Source of the DNA: Rhizobium sophorae
Lineage (GTDB): Bacteria; Pseudomonadota; Alphaproteobacteria; Rhizobiales; Rhizobiaceae
Reading direction: 5' to 3'
Assembly: GCF_013087515.1 (NCBI RefSeq)
Contig: NZ_JABFCN010000052.1
Location: 1 to 53,701 of the forward strand
DNA length: 53,701 bases
The notes under the pieces: generated by a model
Seen by the model: the letters and a program-made list of their open reading frames with translations, nothing else
Told to the model about the DNA's origin: nothing
Database searches by the model: none
Position numbers and translations under genes: made by a program
Shown here: piece after piece, positions 33,512 to 42,316 of the stretch
Numbering within the stretch: the stretch's first letter is position 1
Layout: the number at the start of each line of letters is the position of its first letter

Positions 33512-35443
33512 ATGGACCAAACCTACCGATTTGCGGCGTTCATCAGTTACCGGCAAGACACGAAGGATGCATCGTGGGCACGTTGGCTACATCGTTGCCT
33601 TGAAACCTATCGCACGCCCAAGGCCCTGGTCGCGACGGGAGTAAGGGGACGGATTGGGCGGATCTTTCGCGATGCAGAAGAACTCGAAGCCACACCAAAT
33701 CTGAGCGAACGAATTAGAGAGGCACTGAGGGAGTCAGAGTTTCTTGTTGTCATTTGCTCGCCGCGTATCAGAGGTCGTCTCTGGGTCGAGAAGGAAGTTG
33801 AGTATTTTATCGAATTAGGACGCCGCTCGAATGTTCTGCTGTTCTTGATTGAAGGAGATCATACGACATCGTTTCCTCTGGCCCTCGGAAATTTCGATTC
33901 AAGTACGGAGATGCCTCTTGCCGCTAACGTTGCAGAGGTAGGGGGCATGTTTCGCCGAAGATGGGCGCATTTACCCCTATTAAGGCTCGTTGCTGCACTA
34001 CTTAATTGTCCACTTGACACTCTTATCCAGCGTGATCAAGCGCGATCACGGCGGCGTAATCGCTACGTCGCAACGGCTATTGCAGCCACCGTTTTGCTTG
34101 GGACCTGCGGATTCGGCTATCTTGTTCAGCAACGGGTTTCAGAACTTATAGCGAACAGCCACGACAGCCTTCAGCTAGATCCCCAGCTCAGTCTCCTCCT
34201 GGCCCGTAGGGCGTTCGAAACAAGCTCCAGATACCTGGGTATCAACAAAGAGGCAGCCCGCGCAGCTCTAGAAAACACCATTCGTAAGAGTCGGTTGCGA
34301 GCTCGGTTCCGAGTGGACGACAGCCACATTCGTGGCCTGGCCTGGAGCAGGGATGGCATCATTGCGGCGGGCGGAGAGCGGCGCGGGAATGTGACGACGT
34401 GGAACCGCAACACTCAACAATATGGGCCTGCGCTTTCTATCGGGCGCAACGTGCACCGCTTGGCCTTCGCTCCGAATGATAAAGAGAGTTCGCGACTTGC
34501 CATCGCGGATTCTAGCCGCGTATTGCGTATCTGGAACCTGACTACGAATGATGTCTCCCTCTTTCCCACCGGCAATATGGTTTTGACGGTGATCCGGTCC
34601 GATGTCTCATGGTGCACGGTTAAGGACCAGGTGGCGACGACCGACGGGCGCGACACGGTTTTTATCTGGGATCTAAGTAAGCCGGATGCGCCACCTCTAA
34701 AGTTTTCCGATCCCTTATTTGGCAGCGTGAACAGTGTCAGCTGGAGCCCCAGGTGCCGCGCCATCGGAATTGGGGGTGGTCATGGCGTAGTATTCTGGCC
34801 AATTGGAGCTGAGCATTCGGTCGAGGTGGGCCGACAAGGTCATGGATCAGTTAACATCAGTATGACTGAGCCGGAGGGCGTACTTCGTGTTCAATGGGAC
34901 CCGCTTAACCCGACGGTCATAGCCACTTCAGGTTATGACCATACTGCGAGAATATGGAGTGTGCCCTATCTCGACTTTCCGGAGACATCGAAGGGCACTC
35001 CGAGTGAGGAGGCTATGTTAGCCGGTCACACGGGGGCGGTCTACGACATCGCCTTGTTTGATGACATTGCCGTTGCGACCGCGAGTGCAGATGGAAAACT
35101 GCGCATTTGGCACCCCGTTCGATACTCAACGATTTATTCGAGCACAATCATTCCGACAGATCACCGGCAGGCGATGAGCGTCGTATGGAGTCCTAACGGA
35201 GACGAGATCGCGTCAGGTGGTGAAGACAACTTCGTAAATGTTTGGCATGCGACAGATGGCGGCGAGCAAGCTAACCTTGGGGGCAAGGATGGTTCGCTTG
35301 GAACATCAGAGGGGCCTGAGCCAAACGAAGTCCACTTTCTTCTCGACGGCGAGCCGCTTACAGATGCTCAGCTTCATGAACTTGCCGTTCAACGGAGCGT
35401 CCGCGATTTCACCGATGATGAGCGCAATCGTTATGGCCTTTAG
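33512..35443 (+). CDS. TIR-TM-WD40 protein
   Basis: This is a 643-residue protein. The N-terminal TIR domain (about residues 5-165) begins RFAAFISYRQDTKDASWARWLHRCLE and carries the likely catalytic Glu95 in SPRIRGRLWVEKEVEYF. One TM helix (YVATAIAATVLLGTCGFGYLV, near 190-212) follows an Arg-rich stretch (RSRRRNR). A WD40 propeller fills about 270-600, with repeats such as HIRGLAWSRDGIIAAGG, VLRIWNLTTND, HTARIWSVPYL and DGKLRIWHP. This puts the TIR on the cytosolic side of the membrane; the propeller should be across it. I start at ATG 33512 behind GGGGGA. WD40 domains probably sense a ligand and the TIR would act on NAD+ or signal. Role in defence or stress is inferred. Confidence 0.83.
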   Translation: MDQTYRFAAFISYRQDTKDASWARWLHRCLETYRTPKALVATGVRGRIGRIFRDAEELEATPNLSERIREALRESEFLVVICSPRIRGRLWVEKEVEYFIELGRRSNVLLFLIEGDHTTSFPLALGNFDSSTEMPLAANVAEVGGMFRRRWAHLPLLRLVAALLNCPLDTLIQRDQARSRRRNRYVATAIAATVLLGTCGFGYLVQQRVSELIANSHDSLQLDPQLSLLLARRAFETSSRYLGINKEAARAALENTIRKSRLRARFRVDDSHIRGLAWSRDGIIAAGGERRGNVTTWNRNTQQYGPALSIGRNVHRLAFAPNDKESSRLAIADSSRVLRIWNLTTNDVSLFPTGNMVLTVIRSDVSWCTVKDQVATTDGRDTVFIWDLSKPDAPPLKFSDPLFGSVNSVSWSPRCRAIGIGGGHGVVFWPIGAEHSVEVGRQGHGSVNISMTEPEGVLRVQWDPLNPTVIATSGYDHTARIWSVPYLDFPETSKGTPSEEAMLAGHTGAVYDIALFDDIAVATASADGKLRIWHPVRYSTIYSSTIIPTDHRQAMSVVWSPNGDEIASGGEDNFVNVWHATDGGEQANLGGKDGSLGTSEGPEPNEVHFLLDGEPLTDAQLHELAVQRSVRDFTDDERNRYGL

Positions 35444-35535
35444 CAGTGGCATGGGCGAGACTCCGTCAAACTTGCTTGCCGGATGCCGTTTCCGGAGCAC
35501 ACATTCGACGGCAAGTTCCATCTGAGGCGAGATCA

Positions 35536-36339
35536 ATGATGACAATGGCTAAAGTTTTCTTTTCGCCGAATAGATGTGCATTCGGGCTACTCTTGAATGT
35601 CTCAGCGTTGGTTCTTGTCGGTTTGATCTTGGCCGCCGCATCTCAAGCACCCCCGGCTTCCGCGGCTAGCTTCGATTGCCGAAAGGCGTCCAGTGCCGAC
35701 GAGCATGCGATTTGCTCCAACGATGAGCTTTCGGGCCTGGATGACGCGATGGCAGCGGGCTTCAGGGAGGCTCGCAGACAGGCGCCAGCGGTCGTCAAAC
35801 CATTGTCGCGGTCCTTGTTGGCAGAACGGCGGGCGTGTGGCGCGGATATAGATTGCTTGAAGTTGACGATGACAAAGGCCGTAGGTGCTTACAAGTCAAT
35901 CATCCTGGGTGAGCCGGTCGACGGTGATCGGAAAGATAAGGTTTACTACGGCAGTCGCGCCGGGATGCAGGTTTCAGTGGTGTCTCGTTCAGGCATTGAT
36001 ACGCCCCGGGCCGTCATCCAGATCGAACACCGCCGCGAAGACGCAGTTGCGTTTTGCCGTGACTACGTTCTGAAGGTAACGGATCAGTGCATCCAAGACG
36101 AGCTGGCCGTCGATCTTCAAAACAAGTTCACAGGCGACTGCAAGACCGGACGCTTCACGACGATTACAGGGCAAACATACGTTTTCTTCGGAAGAAATAC
36201 CGCTACCGACGCTGGCATTGGAAATGACTTTGTGGTGATCGACCCGGATACCAATGAGCCGCTCGATGGGAGCATGGCCAGCGGCTATCCCGTGGCAATC
36301 GACCAGTTCAAGGAGCTATGCCCGACGAGGGTGCGCTAA
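35536..36339 (+). CDS. Exported protein with LprI-like (DUF1311) domain
   Basis: This 267-residue protein has an N-terminal hydrophobic segment (LLNVSALVLVGLILAAASQ) ending in PPASA, a likely signal peptide. The mature start, FDCRKASSADEHAICSNDELSGLDDAMA, matches the LprI N-terminal (DUF1311) fold with paired Cys residues, a domain known from a lysozyme inhibitor. The remaining half has further Cys residues (FCRDYV, DQCIQDE, GDCKTG) and no known domain. Start chosen at ATG 35536 behind GAGG. It is the first of four consecutive exported proteins on the plus strand. A role in periplasmic protein or lysozyme interaction is only inferred from the domain. Confidence 0.75.
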   Translation: MMTMAKVFFSPNRCAFGLLLNVSALVLVGLILAAASQAPPASAASFDCRKASSADEHAICSNDELSGLDDAMAAGFREARRQAPAVVKPLSRSLLAERRACGADIDCLKLTMTKAVGAYKSIILGEPVDGDRKDKVYYGSRAGMQVSVVSRSGIDTPRAVIQIEHRREDAVAFCRDYVLKVTDQCIQDELAVDLQNKFTGDCKTGRFTTITGQTYVFFGRNTATDAGIGNDFVVIDPDTNEPLDGSMASGYPVAIDQFKELCPTRVR

Positions 36340-36443
36340 GCTCTTGGTTCAGGCGGCCCTCAGCGTCGGTGTTAACCAGGTGCGCTTTTTCGTCTAGTCA
36401 ATTCTTACAACTCTGAGTACGAACGTCCTCGAAAGAGGGCATC

Positions 36444-36854
36444 ATGCAAAAACTTTTGTTGATACTATTTGGCGTAGCGTCCATGAGCGGAACCGCGCAC
36501 GCTCAGGCGAGGGTCACTGCAACCCGTCGGAATGGCTTGGTCGAAAGCTACCGAGCCTATATCGGTGAGGCGGACCTGTTTAACTCAAACGGCGCAAGGC
36601 TGGCGCAGCCGTGGCAGATCATTCGGCAAGACCGAGCAAATTTCCATCAATACGGTGTACGCGACCGCGACGACGAGACGGATTCGTTCTTTGCAGATCC
36701 GGTCAACCGCCAAGCGCTTGAACAGATGCTTCGCAACGGCACAATGACGAGGGACGCCGCCAACATGATCGTTCGCGGGAATGTCTGGATTGATGTGGAT
36801 ATCTACGGCAGCCAGGGGGCTGGCCGCTGGATTGACGTCTCAGTATCCGATTGA
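36444..36854 (+). CDS. Small exported protein, unknown
   Basis: This 136-residue protein begins with a clear signal peptide (MQKLLLILFGVASMSGTAHA, cleaved before QARV). GAGGG lies 6 bases before the ATG. The mature part is polar, with RQDRANFHQYGVRDRDDETDSFFADP and a C-terminal beta-rich end (NVWIDVDIYGSQGAGRWIDVSVSD). I do not recognise a family. It follows the LprI-like gene by 104 bases and precedes another exported unknown by 27 bases, so it is likely cotranscribed. Location should be periplasmic or extracellular. Confidence 0.7.
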   Translation: MQKLLLILFGVASMSGTAHAQARVTATRRNGLVESYRAYIGEADLFNSNGARLAQPWQIIRQDRANFHQYGVRDRDDETDSFFADPVNRQALEQMLRNGTMTRDAANMIVRGNVWIDVDIYGSQGAGRWIDVSVSD

Positions 36855-36881
36855 TCTTTTCCGGCAGGGGACCCGTACTCG

Positions 36882-37991
36882 ATGAAACATCTTTTCGCAG
36901 AGGCTCTTTCCGCCTTTTTGATCTCCACGGCATCGACAGCCTTTGCTCAGTCGATGTCCGGCGTATCCGTTGGCGGCGATCGTCAGCAACTTGTCAGCAT
37001 AGGCAGCAGTCCGGTCGCGACAGAGGCGATGGGTCCCCACACCATTGAGAAGTACAAGCTTTCCGGCGGCAACGAGCTTTCCGTTACGTACCATCGAGGC
37101 TCCGGCAAGATCGTCTACCTGGAGACGGACTGGGGAGGCGAAACGGCCGGAGCCTTCTCGGACTTTGAAGGGTTCAAATTCGGCAAGACCACCCTCAGCG
37201 AGATCCGCACCAAGCTCGGAAGCAACGGGATGAGTTTCAAGGATCGTCCTCCCGTAACTCCAACCCCGGACGGCGGACTCGCGCTTTTCAATTCGTACGA
37301 GGTAAACGGTTCAGGCAATATCGCCACGTTCGTGACTAGCGTTTCTGCCGTGACCGTAAAATCCATCAAGGAAAAGGGCTCAGACCCAAACATTGGCGAC
37401 ATAGCGACTCTTGAAGCGGTCATCGTCGGCGAAAAGGACTATCTCGAAACGATCTGGGGCAGCGATAAACTCACGTCGCCCAACTACTCCGCCATCGACT
37501 GGCCGGGAAACGGGCCTGGTCAGGAGTCGAAATCCTCACCGACGGCTTTCAAGAAACCAGGTGCCACCGACTTCCCGGTCGGGCGTGTTTATCGCGGTAA
37601 GACAGCGAAGCCTAATTTTTCCGGAAGCAACGCTCACTTCAGAGACTTCCGCACTCGGATCCGAGAAGGAATGGCTGGGGGACCGGGCTTTGCGGGCGAA
37701 TATTCAGTCATTCAGTTTGGCTGCGGCACGGGCTGCTCAGCGGTGATCGTCGCCAGCAACAAAACCGGTCAACCATATTCGTTTCCCCGAGGTGGTGAAG
37801 ACAACATGTATCTCACCCTCAAATACCAGCTCGACAGCCGCCTGATGGTGGCGCAGTGGGGCTCATATGACAGCGGCAAATGCAACATGGAGTATTTCGA
37901 CTTCGCGAATGGAATTTGGAGCGCAATCGCGAAGCGAGAGATCGGTCCTCTCGACGCTTGCTACAAAGACATTGAAGAGAACGGGCCTTGA
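36882..37991 (+). CDS. Exported protein, unknown
   Basis: This 369-residue protein has a signal peptide (about residues 1-22, ending STAFAQ). The mature part begins with a Gly/Ser-rich segment and shows FGKTTLSEIRTKLGSNGMSF, a helix-turn pattern seen in several small exported proteins, then a C-terminal domain with FRTRIREGMAGGPGFAGEYSVIQFGCGTGCSAVIVA. That GCGTGC region is rich in Gly and Cys and could bind a ligand or metal; this is speculation. Its stop overlaps the next gene's TTG start (TTGA), so they are translationally coupled. No family recognised. Confidence 0.72.
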   Translation: MKHLFAEALSAFLISTASTAFAQSMSGVSVGGDRQQLVSIGSSPVATEAMGPHTIEKYKLSGGNELSVTYHRGSGKIVYLETDWGGETAGAFSDFEGFKFGKTTLSEIRTKLGSNGMSFKDRPPVTPTPDGGLALFNSYEVNGSGNIATFVTSVSAVTVKSIKEKGSDPNIGDIATLEAVIVGEKDYLETIWGSDKLTSPNYSAIDWPGNGPGQESKSSPTAFKKPGATDFPVGRVYRGKTAKPNFSGSNAHFRDFRTRIREGMAGGPGFAGEYSVIQFGCGTGCSAVIVASNKTGQPYSFPRGGEDNMYLTLKYQLDSRLMVAQWGSYDSGKCNMEYFDFANGIWSAIAKREIGPLDACYKDIEENGP

Positions 37992-38941
37992 AAGACGTTG
38001 GTTTCAGGTGCTCGGCAGGTGGACAGCTGGCCATTGCTCTGCTGTTGCTTTTGATTATTTGCTGGGGTCTCTGCCCTGTTCCGGCTGCCGCGGCAATAGT
38101 CAAAAAGCTCGACAGGGACGAGTGCCAAGTCGCGCTTTCCGGACCAATCGCTTCCGGTGACCTCGATCGGTTGAAAGTTCTCGCGCCAGTGGGCTCCTCG
38201 CTCTGCCTAGACAGCCCGGGTGGAGATTTCCTCGAAGGTTTGGCGATCGCCGAGTGGTTGGCCGGACGAAACGTCACGACCGTTATTGGAAACGGTTCTT
38301 CCTGTTACTCAGCCTGCGCTATCGCGTTTATGGGTGGCAGCGAGTGGGAGCAGATCTATCTGTCCAGGCGAAAGCTGCATGTTGGCGGCCGATTGGGCTT
38401 CCACGCACCATATCTCATTGCCCTCAGCAAAACCTATTCAGGTCCAGATCTAGAAGCGACGTACACCGAAGGCCTCCAGGCCGTGGCGCGGATGATGAAA
38501 CTCGGCGCTGAAATGGGTGCGGACGGCTTCATTCCGGAACGGGTTATGCTGAAGCTCTTGGCGGCAGGTCCCCGCGACCTCTACATGGTTGATGACGTTA
38601 TCAAGGCGCGGGAGCTAGGGATCGAACTCATTGGAGTGCCTAAAGCCACGTGGACCACCGCTGCGCTATGCAATGCCTGTGTCGTTCGGAATGAGCGACG
38701 CGCTCGAACCGATGCATGCGAGCAGCCATTTACATCTGCGATGGTGGCCAAGGACGTTGTGCAGACGACGTTCTTCGGCTTCGCGGGCGAGGGATCCTAT
38801 TATTGCTCCGTGAGGCTCTCCAAGAAGACTGGTAAGGCCTCGATAGCTGCGACAATTATCGAAGACGAAATCTCTCGGAAGGATCTGGAGTTCACTCCTC
38901 TTGATGACGAGGACGCACTGCCGGTCGGCTTGAAAGACTGA
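37988..38941 (+). CDS. Exported ClpP/crotonase-fold protein, possible serine protease
   Basis: This 317-residue protein starts at TTG and overlaps the preceding stop by 4 bases. A hydrophobic N-terminal helix (IALLLLLIICWGLCPVPAAAA) is a signal peptide or anchor. The body shows the ClpP/crotonase pattern: LCLDSPGGDFLEGLAIAEWL, then GNGSSCYSACAIAFMGGSE, where the Ser in CYSAC lies at the expected nucleophile site, and FHAPY. Proteins of this kind (COG3904-like) are common in alphaproteobacteria as periplasmic proteins; catalytic activity is seldom proven. Cys-rich C-terminal sequence (LCNACVV) may bind a metal or form disulfides. It closes the exported-protein run. Confidence 0.75.
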   Translation: MKDVGFRCSAGGQLAIALLLLLIICWGLCPVPAAAAIVKKLDRDECQVALSGPIASGDLDRLKVLAPVGSSLCLDSPGGDFLEGLAIAEWLAGRNVTTVIGNGSSCYSACAIAFMGGSEWEQIYLSRRKLHVGGRLGFHAPYLIALSKTYSGPDLEATYTEGLQAVARMMKLGAEMGADGFIPERVMLKLLAAGPRDLYMVDDVIKARELGIELIGVPKATWTTAALCNACVVRNERRARTDACEQPFTSAMVAKDVVQTTFFGFAGEGSYYCSVRLSKKTGKASIAATIIEDEISRKDLEFTPLDDEDALPVGLKD

Positions 38942-39043
38942 ACTGTTTGAAGGGCAGTCTGAGGGAATTTTTGATCGCAGAGGTACTTGCAAGCCTTCTG
39001 GATCGGGGCAATCATTTATGGGACGCGTTGAGTTCACCCGTTC

Positions 39044-39757
39044 ATGCCCAGGAATGTATTTTCAGCCAGCCTTTTCCATGTATCGCCCACAGATATCGAG
39101 TGGCTCCTTCGAGCTGACACGTACCGAATGTGCGTTGCCCATGCGCCTTTCAAAGGTGGCCTCCTCATGCAATGTGAAAGCGGCCGCCGTGGAGGACGCG
39201 TCGAACTCACCCGCGAGGTAAACGCCGTCTTCAGTTTGGCCCCTCCGGGAACCACGCATCTGTTTTTCCGGGAGGATGGGCCAACTCTCTCTCTGCCGTT
39301 CCACGACAGGGACGCCGTTCTCGCAACCTGGGCGGATCCACCTTTCGCAAGGTTTTGCGACGATAGCGTGTTTGCTGAAAGCGGCTTTAACAAGCTCCGC
39401 GAGGACGATCCATATTTCAGTATTCTGCCATCTTATTTCGAAGCTCGTGCAAACCAGTATGCAGACGAATTGAATGCGCTCCAAGGAAGCTTGGAGAAGA
39501 GATGGGAACTGGAGGAGATCATCGATTCTACCTACGCATTGGCGTGCGGAGTGGAACATACGAAACTTGGGACGACGGCGGAATGGTCGACTTCAGATGT
39601 CGCTTTTCAAAGATTGGGACTTGCTCTAGATCCCTTTATCGATGCTTTCGAGAGGGCATATACAAGCGACCTTCAATATTTGGAAAACATCATATTAGGT
39701 ACGCGGTCTCGGGTTTGCCGGAGCCTCCGGGTGGCGGATCACTGGAGACGTAGATGA
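39044..39757 (+). CDS. Uncharacterised protein
   Basis: This 237-residue protein has no signal peptide or TM helix. The sequence has normal protein composition, with APPGTTHLFFREDGPTLSLPFHDRDAVLATWADPPFARFCDD and a helical second half (YADELNALQGSLEKRWELEEIIDSTY). A 165-residue open frame is antisense to it, but its composition is poorer. No ribosome site is evident before ATG 39044. I recognise no family. It lies between the ClpP-fold gene and an HNH endonuclease, each on the same strand. Confidence 0.55.
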   Translation: MPRNVFSASLFHVSPTDIEWLLRADTYRMCVAHAPFKGGLLMQCESGRRGGRVELTREVNAVFSLAPPGTTHLFFREDGPTLSLPFHDRDAVLATWADPPFARFCDDSVFAESGFNKLREDDPYFSILPSYFEARANQYADELNALQGSLEKRWELEEIIDSTYALACGVEHTKLGTTAEWSTSDVAFQRLGLALDPFIDAFERAYTSDLQYLENIILGTRSRVCRSLRVADHWRRR

Positions 39758-39833
39758 ACGGCAAGAGAGCGCCATCGAAGGATGCGCTTTGTGATAGATA
39801 ACTGACAGGTAACGACTTGCGGGCAGGGCGAAA

Positions 39834-40790
39834 ATGACGACATTCCTTTTGAAATTGAATTGCGAATTGCACCTCGGAGGTGCCGAACCGCGTCCCGCTC
39901 AAGCCTCGCAGTGGGAAAACATTTGTCTTACATTCCCAAATCCGTCGCGCATTGCGGGCGGCGCAGGTCAGGCTGTAAAAAATGGTGACGTCTTGCTTGT
40001 TTGGGCTCACGAGGATCCTGGCTTCGGGAGTGGTCTGGGCCTAACGGCGGAGGGCACCGCCATTGATGTTAGAAATGATGGCGGGACAACGATTGCAACG
40101 CTGACCAATGTAACGCTGCTGAAGCCGCATTATAAGCTACGAGGTTGGCCTGGTGGATCTTCGGGTAGCTCCGTCATTGATCATATCCTGAGCCATCGTC
40201 ATCTTCGGTCATATGAGTTGGAAGACGTTGAGCTGGCGGAGTTCCGCCGGATTATCGATGTTTTCGCTGCCAAGAAGAAGGCGCAACTTGCTACAACGCA
40301 ATATATGTCGGAGGAGGAAAAGGCCCTCGAATTCGATCGAGCGGCGGTTCTTGACGGATTTGAGCGGCGTTTTACAAGGCAGGAAGCAAGGCCAGATCAA
40401 GCTAAATTCAGGGCAGCTCTCATGCAGCTTTACAAGGGTCGCTGCACCGTCAGCAAGTGTGGAGTCGAAGAAGTCCTACAGGCCGCGCATGTCATACCGT
40501 TCTCTGAGGCTGTTGCCTTCCGGAACGATCCGCGGAACGGCCTCCTTTTACGCGCAGACCTACATGCTCTTTTCGACAAGTTCCTATTTACAATTCATCC
40601 CAAGACTCGAGAAGTCGTCTTGGCATCTGAGCTGCAAAACACGAGCTATGGACAGTTTGGAGGCCGAAAGATCGAACATTTCGCTGCGAAAGAATTCCTT
40701 ATCGAACACTACGAGTTCTTCAAAGCTGCTCGACAATCCCTTACAGAGGCTGATGCGAGCCAGCCGAAACATTCGGAGGCTGCTGTTTAA
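39834..40790 (+). CDS. HNH endonuclease
   Basis: This is a 318-residue protein. The HNH_2-type motif is at about residues 200-245: a Cys pair (GRCTVSKC), AAHVIPF with the general-base His, NDPRNGLLLRADLHALFD with the Asn and final His. The N-terminal 130 residues form a beta-rich domain (ICLTFPNPSRIAGGAGQAVKNGDVLLVWAHED) that could recognise modified bases, as EVE/PUA-like domains do; this is a guess. HNH proteins of this layout occur as solitary type IV restriction-like nucleases. It could cleave foreign or modified DNA. Start ATG 39834 is about 4 bases after GGGCG, a weak ribosome site. Confidence 0.85.
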   Translation: MTTFLLKLNCELHLGGAEPRPAQASQWENICLTFPNPSRIAGGAGQAVKNGDVLLVWAHEDPGFGSGLGLTAEGTAIDVRNDGGTTIATLTNVTLLKPHYKLRGWPGGSSGSSVIDHILSHRHLRSYELEDVELAEFRRIIDVFAAKKKAQLATTQYMSEEEKALEFDRAAVLDGFERRFTRQEARPDQAKFRAALMQLYKGRCTVSKCGVEEVLQAAHVIPFSEAVAFRNDPRNGLLLRADLHALFDKFLFTIHPKTREVVLASELQNTSYGQFGGRKIEHFAAKEFLIEHYEFFKAARQSLTEADASQPKHSEAAV

Positions 40791-40999
40791 AGAGCTTTCG
40801 CATGGAAGGGCGCAGCGTCTGCAACGCCTGTCATCCGGAATGGCAGCTTTCACGCGATCTTGACTTCCCCCATAAGTGCCATACTCTCGTGGTCGCGATG
40901 AACACGCTTGATTCAAAAACGACCGAAAGGATATATGATGTTTCGCGACAGGCCGGTCCATGTGGATTTAGTAAGGGCAGTCTAGTGGCTGCAATTTAC

Positions 41000-41548
41000 T
41001 TATGATCGTCGAACAGTGGGAGCGGTGCCCCGCGCGTTCGTGACGGATATTTCGTTTTCTGGGGCCGCAGATATTCTTTTGACGGCCGTTGTTCCGACAC
41101 CCAGTGCCTTCACCACCACCAATTCTTCCCCACTCGCGGCTAGCTTGGCCTGCAGTACCGAAAAATCTCCGCAAAACTCAGTCTCAGCGGATATGTCGGC
41201 GATTGCATCGCGGGGATCAGCTGAGCCTGCAAAGCCAACCGTACGCAGCTGTATGCCACTATTGGGGTTTCCACCTATCTCCACTCCGTACCCAGGTCTT
41301 TTATTGCTCTTCAGAACGACCCGGCCGTTCTCAACCCAGGCTGTCTGCATCCCCTCTTTGACTTCGTATCCGAGTTCACCGAGACCAGCGAGGATCGCGC
41401 TACGCCGATCCTGTTCCGCTCGCTCCTGGATTATCGTTTGAAGGGTTGCGGTTGCAGTAGCGATCATGTTCGAGATCTCGACGACCGTCGGGGACCCGTT
41501 CAGCAGGTTGTTTATTTTCGCGAGCTGTGAGGCCGAAGCAGGTGCCAT
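41000..41548 (-). CDS. Uncharacterised protein, possibly truncated
   Basis: This 182-residue protein has a plausible fold-like sequence (LGELGYEVKEGMQTAWVENGRVVLKSNKRPGYGVEIGG) after a helical N-terminus with IQERAEQDRRSAILAGL. The frame is open only a little further upstream (a stop lies near 41625) and no ribosome site precedes ATG 41548, so this may be the C-terminal remnant of a longer gene. A 141-residue open frame lies antisense. It is followed on the minus strand by nothing recognisable. Existence as a real gene is moderately supported by composition. Confidence 0.42.
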   Translation of the reverse strand: MAPASASQLAKINNLLNGSPTVVEISNMIATATATLQTIIQERAEQDRRSAILAGLGELGYEVKEGMQTAWVENGRVVLKSNKRPGYGVEIGGNPNSGIQLRTVGFAGSADPRDAIADISAETEFCGDFSVLQAKLAASGEELVVVKALGVGTTAVKRISAAPENEISVTNARGTAPTVRRS

Positions 41549-41700
41549 GAGACGACGTTCTGAACGTATTCGGCTGACGGATAGGGCTACATCGTGGACA
41601 GCGGGGATAACTCGGAAAAGTAGTCAAACACGCGTCCAAGGCGATGACATTTGCCATTTTGAGACGATACTTCTGCTTCGATTCACACGGAGCGGAAACC

Positions 41701-41886
41701 ATGAGCAAATTGACCAGAGCGGAGGTGTTTCAGCGTTTTGAAGCCGCGCTTGCCATATTAGGCGAAGAGGATTGCGAGGACGCGCAGGCTTATCTGAGGA
41801 TGAAGAACGTGAGGAATTTAGTTAAGTCGGCAAGCCAAGATTCAGTGGTCAAGCTCCACGACGTCGCTAATGATGTGGTGGCCTGA
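41701..41886 (+). CDS. Small protein, unknown
   Basis: This 61-residue protein (MSKLTRAEVFQRFEAAL onward) is helical and acidic. ATG 41701 has GGAG about 9 bases upstream; the open frame extends back to 41644. It has no family I recognise. A small acidic helical protein could be an antitoxin-like or regulatory protein, but there is no clear toxin beside it. Confidence 0.5.
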   Translation: MSKLTRAEVFQRFEAALAILGEEDCEDAQAYLRMKNVRNLVKSASQDSVVKLHDVANDVVA

Positions 41887-42051
41887 CGTCCGTAATGGGC
41901 GAACAGGATAGAGCGAAAAACCAGCTTTGATCTGAGATTTCAACGAATACGAGGTTGTACGTGGCTTCTGGTGGAAAGCTTGGATTGCTTCTCTGCATGC
42001 GCTTCCGCTTGATGGCTCGATGTGGGATCGCCAGATCGGTTTGTCGCAGCC

Positions 42052-42261
42052 ATGATAAATGTGGCATTAGTTACCGCAGCAACTTTGACGTTTGGCGCCG
42101 TCTTTTGGGTTATGCTGACCGAGATCGGGAAGAAAACCGACATCATGAGATTGCCTCCGTCGTTTCACGCAAGGCAAGCCAAGTTGATACTTCCGCTTAT
42201 GGCGGTTTTCATCCTTCTTGTTTTGCTGGCCAGTCAAGCCGGGTCACGGGGATGGCCATAG
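42052..42261 (+). CDS. Small membrane protein, two TM helices
   Basis: This 69-residue protein has two hydrophobic helices (INVALVTAATLTFGAVFWVML and LILPLMAVFILLVLLASQA) joined by a charged loop of about 22 residues. The frame also opens at ATG 42022. It is convergent with the 510-residue TIR gene, with 55 bases between stops. Small membrane proteins can be effectors or immunity factors, but no specific role is shown. Confidence 0.5.
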   Translation: MINVALVTAATLTFGAVFWVMLTEIGKKTDIMRLPPSFHARQAKLILPLMAVFILLVLLASQAGSRGWP

Positions 42262-42316
42262 CCGAGTGACTCATGTCCGCTGGCAGTTCTAAACTGTCCG
42301 GTTGGCCCGCCCAACG

